From an uncultured Polaribacter sp. (GTDB lineage: Bacteria > Bacteroidota > Bacteroidia > Flavobacteriales > Flavobacteriaceae): a stretch of 64,000 nt of DNA. Positions 18,223 to 26,101 of this stretch are shown here, piece after piece. Below the pieces are notes generated by a model. The model worked only from the letters and a program-made list of their open reading frames with translations, searched no databases and was not told the origin of the DNA. The stretch covers positions 248,001 through 312,000 of the forward strand of contig NZ_CANMBY010000002.1 in assembly GCF_947496195.1 (NCBI RefSeq), read 5' to 3'. Numbering within the stretch: the first letter of the stretch is position 1; each line of letters begins with the position of its first letter. The position numbers and the translations under genes are program-made.

Positions 18223-20622
18223 ATGCAAAAACTATTAATTTTTTGTGCTTTTTTATTGTGTTTTTATAATACAAAAGCTCAAAATTGTACATATTCACTT
18301 AAAGGTAAAGTAACTGATTTTCACGACAATACTTCTATTGTTGGTGCATCCATTCATATTGTTAACTTAAACAAGTTTGCCACTTCAAATTTTGATGGAG
18401 AATTTGTATTTAACAATTTGTGTGAAGGAAAACTAACTATAGAAATTAAGCACATTGCTTGTGAAACTAAAAGAATTGTATTTACATTAACCAAAGATAC
18501 TTTTAAAGAAATATCTCTAGAACATCATCTAGAAGAATTAAAAGAAGTTGTTGTAAAAACAAATACAAAAACAGAAGTTACAAGCATTGAGCAATCTTTA
18601 AAGAAAGAGGTAATCACAAATTTTACAGATAAATCTTTAGGAGATGCTTTAAATACAATAAGTGGAGTCTCATCTCTAAATACTGGTAACACAATAGTAA
18701 AACCAATGATTCATGGTTTACACAGTAGTAGATTATTAATAATAAATAATAATGTACGAATGTTTGATCAAGAATGGGGAGATGAACATGCACCTAATAT
18801 AGATATTAATGCTAGTGATAGAATAGATGTTGTAAAAGGTGCTAATTCTTTAAAGTATGGAAGTGATGCTATTGGTGGTTTAATTCTTATAAAGCCTAAA
18901 AAATACGCAATTAAAGATAGCCTTTTTGGTAGTACAATAACATCTTTAAACTCAAATGGGTTTGGAGGTAGTATTAATTCTGAAATTGTTAAAACTTATA
19001 ATTCTGGTTGGTATAGTAAATTACAAGCTAATTATAGAAAATTTGGTGATTTTAGAGCTCCAGATTACTATTTAACTAATAGTGGTTTAGAAAATATAAA
19101 CACCTCATTTAGAATAGGTTTTAATTCTTATGAAAAAGGTTTTGATGCATATTATAGCTATGTAAATAATAAGCTAGCTATTTTACAATCTTCACATATT
19201 GGTAATGTAAATGATTTAGTAGCAGCTATTAATAGCCAAACACCAAGAATAACAGATGATTTTTCTTATGATATAAATTATCCTAGACAAAGTATAGTTC
19301 ATCATTTAGGAAAAGTTGAAGCTTACAAACGTTTTAAAAACTTTGGTAAGTTATCTGTACAATATGATTTTCAGCTAAACAGAAGAAAAGAGTTTGATTC
19401 TAGAAGAGGAGATTTAAGTAACATACCTGTTATAGATTTAAGACTATTTACAACTAGTATTCAACCAGATTTACAAATAGATTATTTAGAAGATTTTAGA
19501 ATAAACACAGGTCTTTTAGTGCGTTATCAGCAAAACGATGCTGTATCTGGTACAGGTGCTAGTCCATTAATTCCAGATTATGATAAATATGAAGCAGGAA
19601 TTTATGCAATTGTAAATTATGATTTAAATGAAAGTACAGAGGTTAATGCAGGTTTACGTTATGATTATTCTAGAATAGATGCTAGAAAAAGATATAGTTT
19701 GTCAGATTGGAATGATAAAAATTATGATGTATTATTTCCTGAATTTGAAACAGGTGAAATTGATGGCTCTAGAATTGTAACTAGACCAACTTTTACATTT
19801 AATAACATATCTGCTAGCTTAGGTATCTCTAAACGTTTTAATACAGATTATGCTTTTTTGTTTAATTATGGATTAGCACAAAGAGTTCCAAATCCTTCTG
19901 AATTGTTTAGTGATGGTTTGCATCATAGTGCAGCAAGAATAGAAACAGGTTTATTAACAATTGGTAAAGAAACTGCCAATAAATTTGTAGCGTCTTTAGA
20001 AAGAACAAATGAAAATTTTGGTTTTTCTATTAGTCCCTACTACAAAAACATAAACAACTTTATTCAACTAATACCAACAGGAATTAGAACAACAATAAGA
20101 GGAGCTTTTCCAGTTTGGGAATACAACCAAGTAAATGCACAAATTTTTGGAGTTGATATTGATATCAATAAAAAAATAGCAAATCAATTCGATTACATTG
20201 GTAGTTTAAGTTTATTACAAGGAGATAATTTAACAGATGACATTGCTTTAATTCATATGCCATCTGCTAATTTTAGTAATAGAATAGTATATAAAAACAA
20301 TGAGTTTCATGAGCTAAAATTAAGTATTCATCAAAGAACTGTTTTTCAACAAAATAGATTTCCAGATTATAATTTTACCACATTTAACCCAACAACACAA
20401 CAAGATGTTTTAGTAGATATAAGTTCTACTCCACCAAGCTATACACTGTTTGGTTTTAATTCATCTGCTGTTTTTTATCCATTAAAAAAAGGTAGTTTAC
20501 AATTAGAATTTAATGTAGATAACCTTTTTAATGTAGCTTATAGAGAAAATTTAAACAGACTTCGTTATTTCGCTGATGAATTAGGAAGAAATGTTAACCT
20601 TAAAATTAAAATTAATTATTAA
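18223..20622 (+). CDS. TonB-dependent outer membrane receptor
   Basis: The 799-residue receptor has a signal peptide ending near FYNTKAQ, a CarboxypepD_reg-like domain (about 25-105), a plug domain (VSSLNTGNTIVKPMIHGL, then DRIDVVKGANSLKYGSDAIG) and a 22-strand-type barrel ending in aromatic NLKIKINY. It imports a ligand across the outer membrane using TonB energy. The substrate is unknown. The adjacent His-Asp-tract lipoprotein and His-rich small protein suggest a metal such as zinc, as for ZnuD-like receptors. It lacks a partner SusD, which argues against glycan uptake. Confidence 0.88.
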   Translation: MQKLLIFCAFLLCFYNTKAQNCTYSLKGKVTDFHDNTSIVGASIHIVNLNKFATSNFDGEFVFNNLCEGKLTIEIKHIACETKRIVFTLTKDTFKEISLEHHLEELKEVVVKTNTKTEVTSIEQSLKKEVITNFTDKSLGDALNTISGVSSLNTGNTIVKPMIHGLHSSRLLIINNNVRMFDQEWGDEHAPNIDINASDRIDVVKGANSLKYGSDAIGGLILIKPKKYAIKDSLFGSTITSLNSNGFGGSINSEIVKTYNSGWYSKLQANYRKFGDFRAPDYYLTNSGLENINTSFRIGFNSYEKGFDAYYSYVNNKLAILQSSHIGNVNDLVAAINSQTPRITDDFSYDINYPRQSIVHHLGKVEAYKRFKNFGKLSVQYDFQLNRRKEFDSRRGDLSNIPVIDLRLFTTSIQPDLQIDYLEDFRINTGLLVRYQQNDAVSGTGASPLIPDYDKYEAGIYAIVNYDLNESTEVNAGLRYDYSRIDARKRYSLSDWNDKNYDVLFPEFETGEIDGSRIVTRPTFTFNNISASLGISKRFNTDYAFLFNYGLAQRVPNPSELFSDGLHHSAARIETGLLTIGKETANKFVASLERTNENFGFSISPYYKNINNFIQLIPTGIRTTIRGAFPVWEYNQVNAQIFGVDIDINKKIANQFDYIGSLSLLQGDNLTDDIALIHMPSANFSNRIVYKNNEFHELKLSIHQRTVFQQNRFPDYNFTTFNPTTQQDVLVDISSTPPSYTLFGFNSSAVFYPLKKGSLQLEFNVDNLFNVAYRENLNRLRYFADELGRNVNLKIKINY

Positions 20623-20635
20623 AAAATATTTAAAA

Positions 20636-21199
20636 ATGAAAAAATTAAACACTTTAAAATCAATTAAATTATTAGCAATATTATTTGTATCAACTATAGT
20701 GATGACAAGTTGTTCAGACGATCATGACCACGATCATGACCATGAAGGAGAACTAATAACTACAGTAAGTTATACTTTAACAAATGGTAATGATGTAGTT
20801 ACTTTAACTTTTCAAGATACAGATGGAGATGGACCAAATCTACCTACTACAACTATTTCTGGTCCATTAACAGCAAATACAACTTATACAGGTTTAGTGC
20901 AATTATTAAATGAAACTACATCTCCTGCTGAAAATATAACTAATGAAGTACAACAAGAAGGAGATGAACATGAGTTCTTTTATGTTTCTACAGTGAGTGG
21001 CTTAACAATTACTAAAACAGATACAGATGGTAATGGAAATCCTTTAGGAATTGCGACTTCTTTATCAACAGGAACAGCTGGATCTGGAAGTATAACAGTT
21101 ATTTTAAAGCATGAGCCAACAAAACCAAATAATGGAACAGCTGCTGGAGCTGGAGGAAGTACAGATGTAGAAGTAACTTTTAATGTTACTGTACAATAG
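20636..21199 (+). CDS. Lipoprotein with N-terminal His-Asp tract
   Basis: The 187-residue lipoprotein has an MTSC lipobox directly followed by SDDHDHDHDHEGE, a flexible metal-binding-like tract. Next comes a beta-rich domain (TTVSYTLTNGNDVVTLTF, then DTDGDGPNLPTTTISG) with Asp/Gly repeats, resembling the periplasmic proteins that accompany TonB receptors in flavobacteria. The frame opens earlier (20591) inside the receptor gene, but ATG 20636 gives the signal peptide. It starts 13 nt after the receptor stop. A role in capturing divalent metal at the cell surface is inferred from the tract and context. Confidence 0.75.
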   Translation: MKKLNTLKSIKLLAILFVSTIVMTSCSDDHDHDHDHEGELITTVSYTLTNGNDVVTLTFQDTDGDGPNLPTTTISGPLTANTTYTGLVQLLNETTSPAENITNEVQQEGDEHEFFYVSTVSGLTITKTDTDGNGNPLGIATSLSTGTAGSGSITVILKHEPTKPNNGTAAGAGGSTDVEVTFNVTVQ

Positions 21200-21218
21200 A
21201 ATTATTAGTTAAGTTTTT

Positions 21219-21614
21219 ATGAAAAACATAATTAAAGTTATTCTTTTTTCTCTGGTTATCATAAGCTGTGATCCAGTAGCAGATATGGAAGCAAACATCA
21301 AAAATTTAACAGATACATCTCTAAATATTGATTTTGTTTCTTCTGATGTAAACTTGAGAAAAATACTAACAATAGCGCCAAATGAAGTTGTGCTATTTCA
21401 AGAAGGTTTTGATATTGGTAGCACTTATTTAGAACCATCTCTTATAGATTATGACTCTGTAGTAATAAGAGATAATAATCAAAGTATATTAAAAATATAC
21501 AAACCTAATGAGAGTGGTAAAAATATTTATAACATAAAAAATTGGATAGCAAAAGAGCCTTCTAAAAGATTTTTTGTGTATGATTATGAAGTTACTAATA
21601 ATGATATTAAATAG
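21219..21614 (+). CDS. Small lipoprotein, last gene of receptor operon
   Basis: The 131-residue protein has a signal with the lipobox region VIISC. The mature part is predicted beta-rich (NIKNLTDTSLNIDFVSSD, then PSLIDYDSVVIRDNNQ), and no motif is recognised. It follows the His-Asp-tract lipoprotein by 19 nt and is closed by a strong terminator at 21636-21671. Its function is unknown, and its place in the metal-related operon is the only clue. Confidence 0.6.
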   Translation: MKNIIKVILFSLVIISCDPVADMEANIKNLTDTSLNIDFVSSDVNLRKILTIAPNEVVLFQEGFDIGSTYLEPSLIDYDSVVIRDNNQSILKIYKPNESGKNIYNIKNWIAKEPSKRFFVYDYEVTNNDIK

Positions 21615-21635
21615 CTTTTATTAAATATAGAATCT

Positions 21636-21671
21636 AAAATAGCAACTAAATTTAGTTGCTATTTTGTTTTT
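21636..21671 (+). terminator. Terminator of TonB receptor operon
   Basis: A perfect 15-bp inverted repeat with no spacer (21636-21650 with 21651-21665) is followed by GTTTTT. A -7 box for the next gene begins at 21671, so a terminator and a promoter lie back to back. Confidence 0.8.
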
Positions 21672-21678
21672 AAATTTG
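21671..21678 (+). promoter_or_regulatory. -7 promoter box of hypothetical gene 21697
   Basis: TAAATTTG is an exact TAnnTTTG match 18 nt before the ATG at 21697, directly after the terminator. Confidence 0.5.
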
Positions 21679-21696
21679 TTGATTTCTAAATGTAAT

Positions 21697-22431
21697 ATGA
21701 ATAGAAGTAAAGTTTTAGAAGAGATTATAAAAGGTTACAGAAATGTAATACTAGAAAGATATCAATATAAAAGTTTAAATGAAGAATACCCTCTACCAAC
21801 AACAATAAATAAAGATATAGTTAACGGATTAAGAAATTATTTTTTAACCTATGTTTACCCAGATTTAAAAAGAAGAGAAGAATTAAATGAAGCATTTAAC
21901 ACGTTAGATGTATTTATAAAACAACCAGAAAAGCTTTTTAATATTGTTTTAGAATCATTTAAATTATTATTTACTCATGGTAAACATCTTCCTAAAATTT
22001 TTAGTGCAGGATTAAAAGCAATGAAATCATTTAGAGGTGCTACAAAATTTGAAAATGCACTTGTAGACATTGCTTTACATAAAAAAATAGAGCCACCTTA
22101 TCAAACAGATAAAATAAACGAATTAATTAAACTACTTCCCTACTCAGAAATTGAGGAATTTGTTTTAAGCACAGAAGCTTTTTTTAATATTGTGCATGAT
22201 AAAATTCTTGTTGAAAAAATAAAAGAAATAATAGCATTTCTGATAAAGAAAATGAAAAACAAACCAAATGTATTTTCTAAAAAAGAAATAAATGGTTTAC
22301 AATTAGCATTAACTACAATTTCTGAAGGAGAAAAAATGCTTAATAAGCTTACAGAAAAAGATCAAAAAATATTAATAGAATTTGTGGTTCAAATTGAAAA
22401 TGACAACTTAAAAAATATTTTCAATAATTAA
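21697..22431 (+). CDS. Conserved cytosolic protein, function unknown
   Basis: The 244-residue protein has no signal peptide or membrane helix and is predicted mainly helical, with Lys/Glu-rich and Leu-rich stretches (EELNEAFNTLDVFIKQPEKL, KEIIAFLIKKMKNKPNVF). No catalytic motif is seen. The frame opens 11 codons earlier at a TTG, but ATG 21697 is chosen because the upstream part overlaps the terminator and promoter. It converges on the MFS gene with 1 nt between stops. Confidence 0.6.
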   Translation: MNRSKVLEEIIKGYRNVILERYQYKSLNEEYPLPTTINKDIVNGLRNYFLTYVYPDLKRREELNEAFNTLDVFIKQPEKLFNIVLESFKLLFTHGKHLPKIFSAGLKAMKSFRGATKFENALVDIALHKKIEPPYQTDKINELIKLLPYSEIEEFVLSTEAFFNIVHDKILVEKIKEIIAFLIKKMKNKPNVFSKKEINGLQLALTTISEGEKMLNKLTEKDQKILIEFVVQIENDNLKNIFNN

Positions 22432-22432
22432 T

Positions 22433-23728
22433 CTATTGCACATATTTTGTTCTTTTTAAAGTAGAAAGAATTATTAAAGATGCTAAAAAGAAAAGCGCTA
22501 AACATAAAACACTCCATTGCATAGAATCTGTAATTGCATACAATAAACCATAAACAAAAGTACCTAATACAATTGCTATTTTTTCTGTTACATCATAAAA
22601 GCTAAAAAATGTTGCATGATCTTCTGTCTCTGGCAATAATTTAGAATAAGTAGATCTTGTAAGAGATTGTATTGCTCCTAAAACCAAACCTAAAACACCT
22701 CCTAAACTATAAAAATAAATAGAAACATTTGGCAAATCTTTATGTAATAAAAATGCACAAAAACAAACAATCATCCATATAATAATGGTTACTTTTAATG
22801 CAAAGAAATTTCCTTTTTTTTCAGATATTCTAGAAAATAAAAAGGCTCCTAAAATTGCAACTATCTGAATCAATAAAACTGTAATAATTAGGTCAATAGT
22901 TTCTAAACCTAATTCTGTTGACCCAAAAATAGTTGCTAATAAAATTATGGTTTGTACACCAACACTTAATAGAAAAAAAGCAATCAAAAACTTTTTTAAA
23001 GTAGGGTATTCTATTACTTGTTTTGCTACAATTTTAAGTTCTCTAAAACCTCTCCAGATAAAATCTTCTTTTGGTTTTTTATTATAAACGTTATTAGGTA
23101 ATCTTTTAAAAGTTATTTGTGCAAAACCAATCCACCAAATACCAACTAAAACAAATGATATTCTTGAAGCCATACCAGATGTTAAACCAAATAAATCTGG
23201 TTTTTGTATTAATATTAAATTAATTACCAATAATATAACAGATCCTATATAACCATAAATAAATCCTTTTGCACTAGCTCTATCTTGTTGTTCTGGATGT
23301 GCAACTTCAGGTAAATATGCATTATAAAATACTAAGCTTGCCCAAAATCCAACACTTGCTAAAATGGTAAAAACAATACCAATCCAAACTGTATCTATTC
23401 CATCAAAAAAATATAAACTGCAAACAGACAAACCTCCCATCCAACAGAAAAATTTCATAAATTTTTTCTTATTACCTGTGTAATCTGCAATACCAGAAAG
23501 AATTGGAGAGATAAATGCAACAATTAAAAAAGAAAAAGATAATGCATAGCTATATAAACTATCTGGATGATCCCAATCCATAAAAAGAAAAGAAACTGTT
23601 TTACCTTCTGTTACTGCACTATAGTATAAAGGAAAAACAGCTGTACTAATTACTAAAGAATATACAGAGTTTGCCCAATCATAAAAAGCCCAACTATTAA
23701 TTAATTTACTATCACCAATTTTTAACAT
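22433..23728 (-). CDS. MFS transporter, UMF1/Atg22-like family
   Basis: This 431-residue protein has about 11-12 membrane helices. It opens with the UMF1/Atg22-type motif SWAFYDWANSVYSLVISTAV, and a later segment reads GGVLGLVLGAIQSLTRSTYS. Family members are poorly characterised in bacteria, and the fungal Atg22 exports amino acids from vacuoles. The substrate is unknown. An exact -7 box lies upstream (23755-23762), within the terminator of the preceding protease gene. Confidence 0.8.
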   Translation of the reverse strand: MLKIGDSKLINSWAFYDWANSVYSLVISTAVFPLYYSAVTEGKTVSFLFMDWDHPDSLYSYALSFSFLIVAFISPILSGIADYTGNKKKFMKFFCWMGGLSVCSLYFFDGIDTVWIGIVFTILASVGFWASLVFYNAYLPEVAHPEQQDRASAKGFIYGYIGSVILLVINLILIQKPDLFGLTSGMASRISFVLVGIWWIGFAQITFKRLPNNVYNKKPKEDFIWRGFRELKIVAKQVIEYPTLKKFLIAFFLLSVGVQTIILLATIFGSTELGLETIDLIITVLLIQIVAILGAFLFSRISEKKGNFFALKVTIIIWMIVCFCAFLLHKDLPNVSIYFYSLGGVLGLVLGAIQSLTRSTYSKLLPETEDHATFFSFYDVTEKIAIVLGTFVYGLLYAITDSMQWSVLCLALFFLASLIILSTLKRTKYVQ

Positions 23729-23740
23729 ATGCTTATTTAT

Positions 23741-23776
23741 AAAAAAAAACCGTCCAAAATTAATTTTTGAACGGTT
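23741..23776 (-). terminator. Terminator of M48 protease gene
   Basis: On the minus strand a 6-bp outer stem (AACCGT with ACGGTT) and an inner 5-bp stem across one mismatch are followed by a run of nine T. It terminates the gene at 23807-24619. The -7 box TAATTTTG of the following MFS gene falls inside the stem-loop (23755-23762). Confidence 0.75.
23755..23762 (-). promoter_or_regulatory. Possible -7 box of MFS gene
   Basis: The minus strand reads TAATTTTG, an exact TAnnTTTG match 26 nt upstream of the MFS ATG. It sits within the terminator hairpin, and this AT-rich sequence makes chance matches likely. Confidence 0.35.
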
Positions 23777-23806
23777 ACAAGATAGTAATTCTATTTATTC
23801 TTTGTT

Positions 23807-24619
23807 TTAACTTTTAAGTTGACTATTAAATTTAGCAGCTAATTGTTTTGCAGTTGGTAAATAACTTTTTAAATCTTGAATTCTTGATTCGTTTGTTGGG
23901 TGCGTACTTAAAATTTCTGGTCCTTTACTACCTGTTGTTTTTTGACTCATTCTAACCCAAACTTCAGCAGCTTCTGTTCCTTCATAACCTGCCATAATCA
24001 TAAAAACTAAACCTAATCTATCTGCTTCTCTTTCATGAGTTCTACTAAATTTTAGCATCCCTAAACCAGAACCTATACCAAAAGCAGTGTTCCAAATTTG
24101 TTGTGAACTTTCACTAGAGCCAGATGTACCTAATGCTACAGCTATACCTCCTATTTGTTGTAATTGTCCTTGAGACATTCTTTCTTGTCCATGTTTTGCA
24201 AAAGCGTGAGCAACCTCATGTCCCATAACAGCAGCAACCCCATCTTCATTTGCACAAATTGGCATGATACCAGTATAAAAAACAACTTTACCTCCTGGCA
24301 TACACCAAGCATTTACGGTTTTGTCTTCAATTAAATTAAATTCCCACTTGTAAGCATTTGCTTCTTCTGTCATTCCATTAGCTCTCATAAAACGATCTAC
24401 AGCAGCTGCAATGTTTTTACCAACTTCTTTAACTTGGTTAGTCATTGCTCTATTATTAGATACTTTATTTTCTTTTAAAAAGTTACTGTATTGTGCAAAA
24501 CTTGCAGGTAAAACTTGTGCATCACTCACAAAATTAACTCTTTTTCTACCTGTAATTGGTACAGTACTGCACTCTACAAATAGAAATATAGTCATACATA
24601 AAGCTATAAATTTTTTCAT
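23807..24619 (-). CDS. M48-family lipoprotein metalloprotease (BepA/LoiP-like)
   Basis: The 270-residue protein has a signal with the Cys at LFLFVEC followed by STVPITGRKRV, a hallmark of the LoiP/YggG-like M48 lipoproteins. The zinc motif is HEVAHAFAKHG and the third ligand lies in EREADRLGLVFM. It should act in the periplasm on misfolded envelope proteins; that role is known for relatives and inferred here. The frame extends 16 codons upstream to 24667, but ATG 24619 starts the signal peptide. It is the second M48 enzyme of the window and of a different branch from that at 1675-2907. Confidence 0.88.
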   Translation of the reverse strand: MKKFIALCMTIFLFVECSTVPITGRKRVNFVSDAQVLPASFAQYSNFLKENKVSNNRAMTNQVKEVGKNIAAAVDRFMRANGMTEEANAYKWEFNLIEDKTVNAWCMPGGKVVFYTGIMPICANEDGVAAVMGHEVAHAFAKHGQERMSQGQLQQIGGIAVALGTSGSSESSQQIWNTAFGIGSGLGMLKFSRTHEREADRLGLVFMIMAGYEGTEAAEVWVRMSQKTTGSKGPEILSTHPTNESRIQDLKSYLPTAKQLAAKFNSQLKS

Positions 24620-24705
24620 TTTTAGATTTTTTTTAATTTCTATAACGCAATTTATTAATTTAATCAATCATATTTGTGCTTTATTCATATTTAAAAGAAC
24701 TTTTA

Positions 24706-24713
24706 TAATTTTG
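24706..24713 (+). promoter_or_regulatory. -7 promoter box of alpha/beta hydrolase gene
   Basis: TAATTTTG is an exact TAnnTTTG match that ends only 3 nt before the ATG at 24717. If it is used, the transcript would begin at or inside the start codon, so either the mRNA is leaderless or the box is a chance match. Confidence 0.35.
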
Positions 24714-24716
24714 AAA

Positions 24717-25589
24717 ATGATATTTTTTGAGGCAGATAAATTTAATTCTAGTTTACAAGCACCAAAATTTGTAAGCTTGTTTTTTAAAATAATACAACAT
24801 ATATCTTCAAAACTAACTATTATATTAGTTTCAAAAATCTTTGTAACTCCTATAAAGTTTAAAACTCCTAAAAGGGAGTTAGGCATGTTAAATACTTCAC
24901 AAAAAAGTAAACTTTTTGTATCTAAAATAGATAAAGAAATAGAAGTTTTATCTTATGGTTTTTCAGATAAAAAAGTATTATTAGCCCATGGTTGGGCAGG
25001 TAGAAGCACACAACTTTTTATGATTGCTAATACTTTACTAGAAAAAGGTTTTATGGTTATTTCTTTTGATATGCCTGCACATGGGAAATCATCTGGAAAA
25101 AAAACAAATCTTTTAGAGTATATTGAAACTATAAAGGCTTTACATAATAATTATGGTCCCTTTTGTGCTGCTGTTGGTCATTCTTTTGGAGGTATGGCTC
25201 TTATGAACACTCAAAAAGAAGAAAATATTTTTAATTGTTTAATTACGGTTGGTTCAGGAGATAAAACATCTACTATATTAAATAATTTTTCAAATAACTT
25301 AGGTTTACAAAATAAATTTGGAAAAAAATTAAGAACATATTTTGAACAAAAATGGAAACAAAATGTAGATGATTTTGCTACTAGTAATGTTGCTAAAAAT
25401 GTTACTATACCAGTTTTAATAGTTCATGATGTAAATGATGGTGATGTAGATGTAAGTTGTGGTATAAACATTCGTCAAAACTTAAGTAATGGAAAACTAT
25501 TAATAACAAAAGGTTTAGGTCACACCAAAATTTTAAGAAATAAAAAAATAACAAATAGAATTGTAAAATTTATAATAGAAAACTCATGA
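24717..25589 (+). CDS. Alpha/beta hydrolase
   Basis: The 290-residue hydrolase shows the complete triad layout: oxyanion region LAHGWAGRSTQLF, nucleophile elbow GHSFGGMA (Ser), acid in VHDVNDGDVDV and His in GLGHTKIL. A hydrophobic N-terminal stretch (about residues 15-50) may contact the membrane. The substrate is unknown. The open frame reaches back to 24411 inside the opposite protease gene, but M24717 is chosen since it is the last ATG before the conserved domain. The gene overlaps msrB by 4 bp (ATGA). Confidence 0.8.
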   Translation: MIFFEADKFNSSLQAPKFVSLFFKIIQHISSKLTIILVSKIFVTPIKFKTPKRELGMLNTSQKSKLFVSKIDKEIEVLSYGFSDKKVLLAHGWAGRSTQLFMIANTLLEKGFMVISFDMPAHGKSSGKKTNLLEYIETIKALHNNYGPFCAAVGHSFGGMALMNTQKEENIFNCLITVGSGDKTSTILNNFSNNLGLQNKFGKKLRTYFEQKWKQNVDDFATSNVAKNVTIPVLIVHDVNDGDVDVSCGINIRQNLSNGKLLITKGLGHTKILRNKKITNRIVKFIIENS

Positions 25590-26065
25590 AAAATATAATC
25601 GGACTTCTTTTTTTAAGTTTTATGTTAAGCTGTAATAGTATTGCTCAAGAAAAATCAAAAGAAAAAAAAGAATATAAAGTTGAAAAATCAAATACTGAAT
25701 GGAAAAAACTTTTATCTCCTATGGAATATTATGTTCTTCGTGAAGCTGGAACTGAAAGAGCTTTTACAAGTCCATTAAATAAAAACTATAAAAAAGGAAC
25801 ATACGTTTGTGCAGCATGCAAAACTCCACTTTATGCATCAGAACATAAGTTTGATTCAGGTACTGGCTGGCCTTCTTTTGACAGGGCTATTGAAGGTAGT
25901 GTAGAATTAGATGTAGATTATAAATTAGGCTATGCAAGAACAGAGTTAAAATGTAATACTTGTGGAGGTCATTTAGGACATTCTTTTAATGATGGACCTC
26001 AAAAAACTACAGGAAAACGTCATTGTATTAATGGAGTTGCTCTAGAATTTATAGCTAAAAAATAA
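25586..26065 (+). CDS. msrB: Peptide-methionine (R)-S-oxide reductase, lipoprotein
   Basis: The 159-residue enzyme reduces methionine-R-sulfoxide in proteins. The catalytic Cys is C147 (GKRHCINGV), and zinc is held by C75xxC78 and C123xxC126. A lipobox at MLSC16 indicates a membrane-anchored periplasmic form, which would repair envelope proteins. The start overlaps the upstream hydrolase by 4 bp, so the two are translationally coupled. The sequence does not show the electron donor. Confidence 0.93.
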   Translation: MKNIIGLLFLSFMLSCNSIAQEKSKEKKEYKVEKSNTEWKKLLSPMEYYVLREAGTERAFTSPLNKNYKKGTYVCAACKTPLYASEHKFDSGTGWPSFDRAIEGSVELDVDYKLGYARTELKCNTCGGHLGHSFNDGPQKTTGKRHCINGVALEFIAKK

Positions 26066-26101
26066 TTTTATTATATCTTTAGAATCTTACAATTTCTAAA
26101 G

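Noticed and set aside
24411..24716. N-terminal extension of the alpha/beta hydrolase frame
   Set aside because: It runs antisense through the M48 protease gene and lacks hydrolase features; a shadow.
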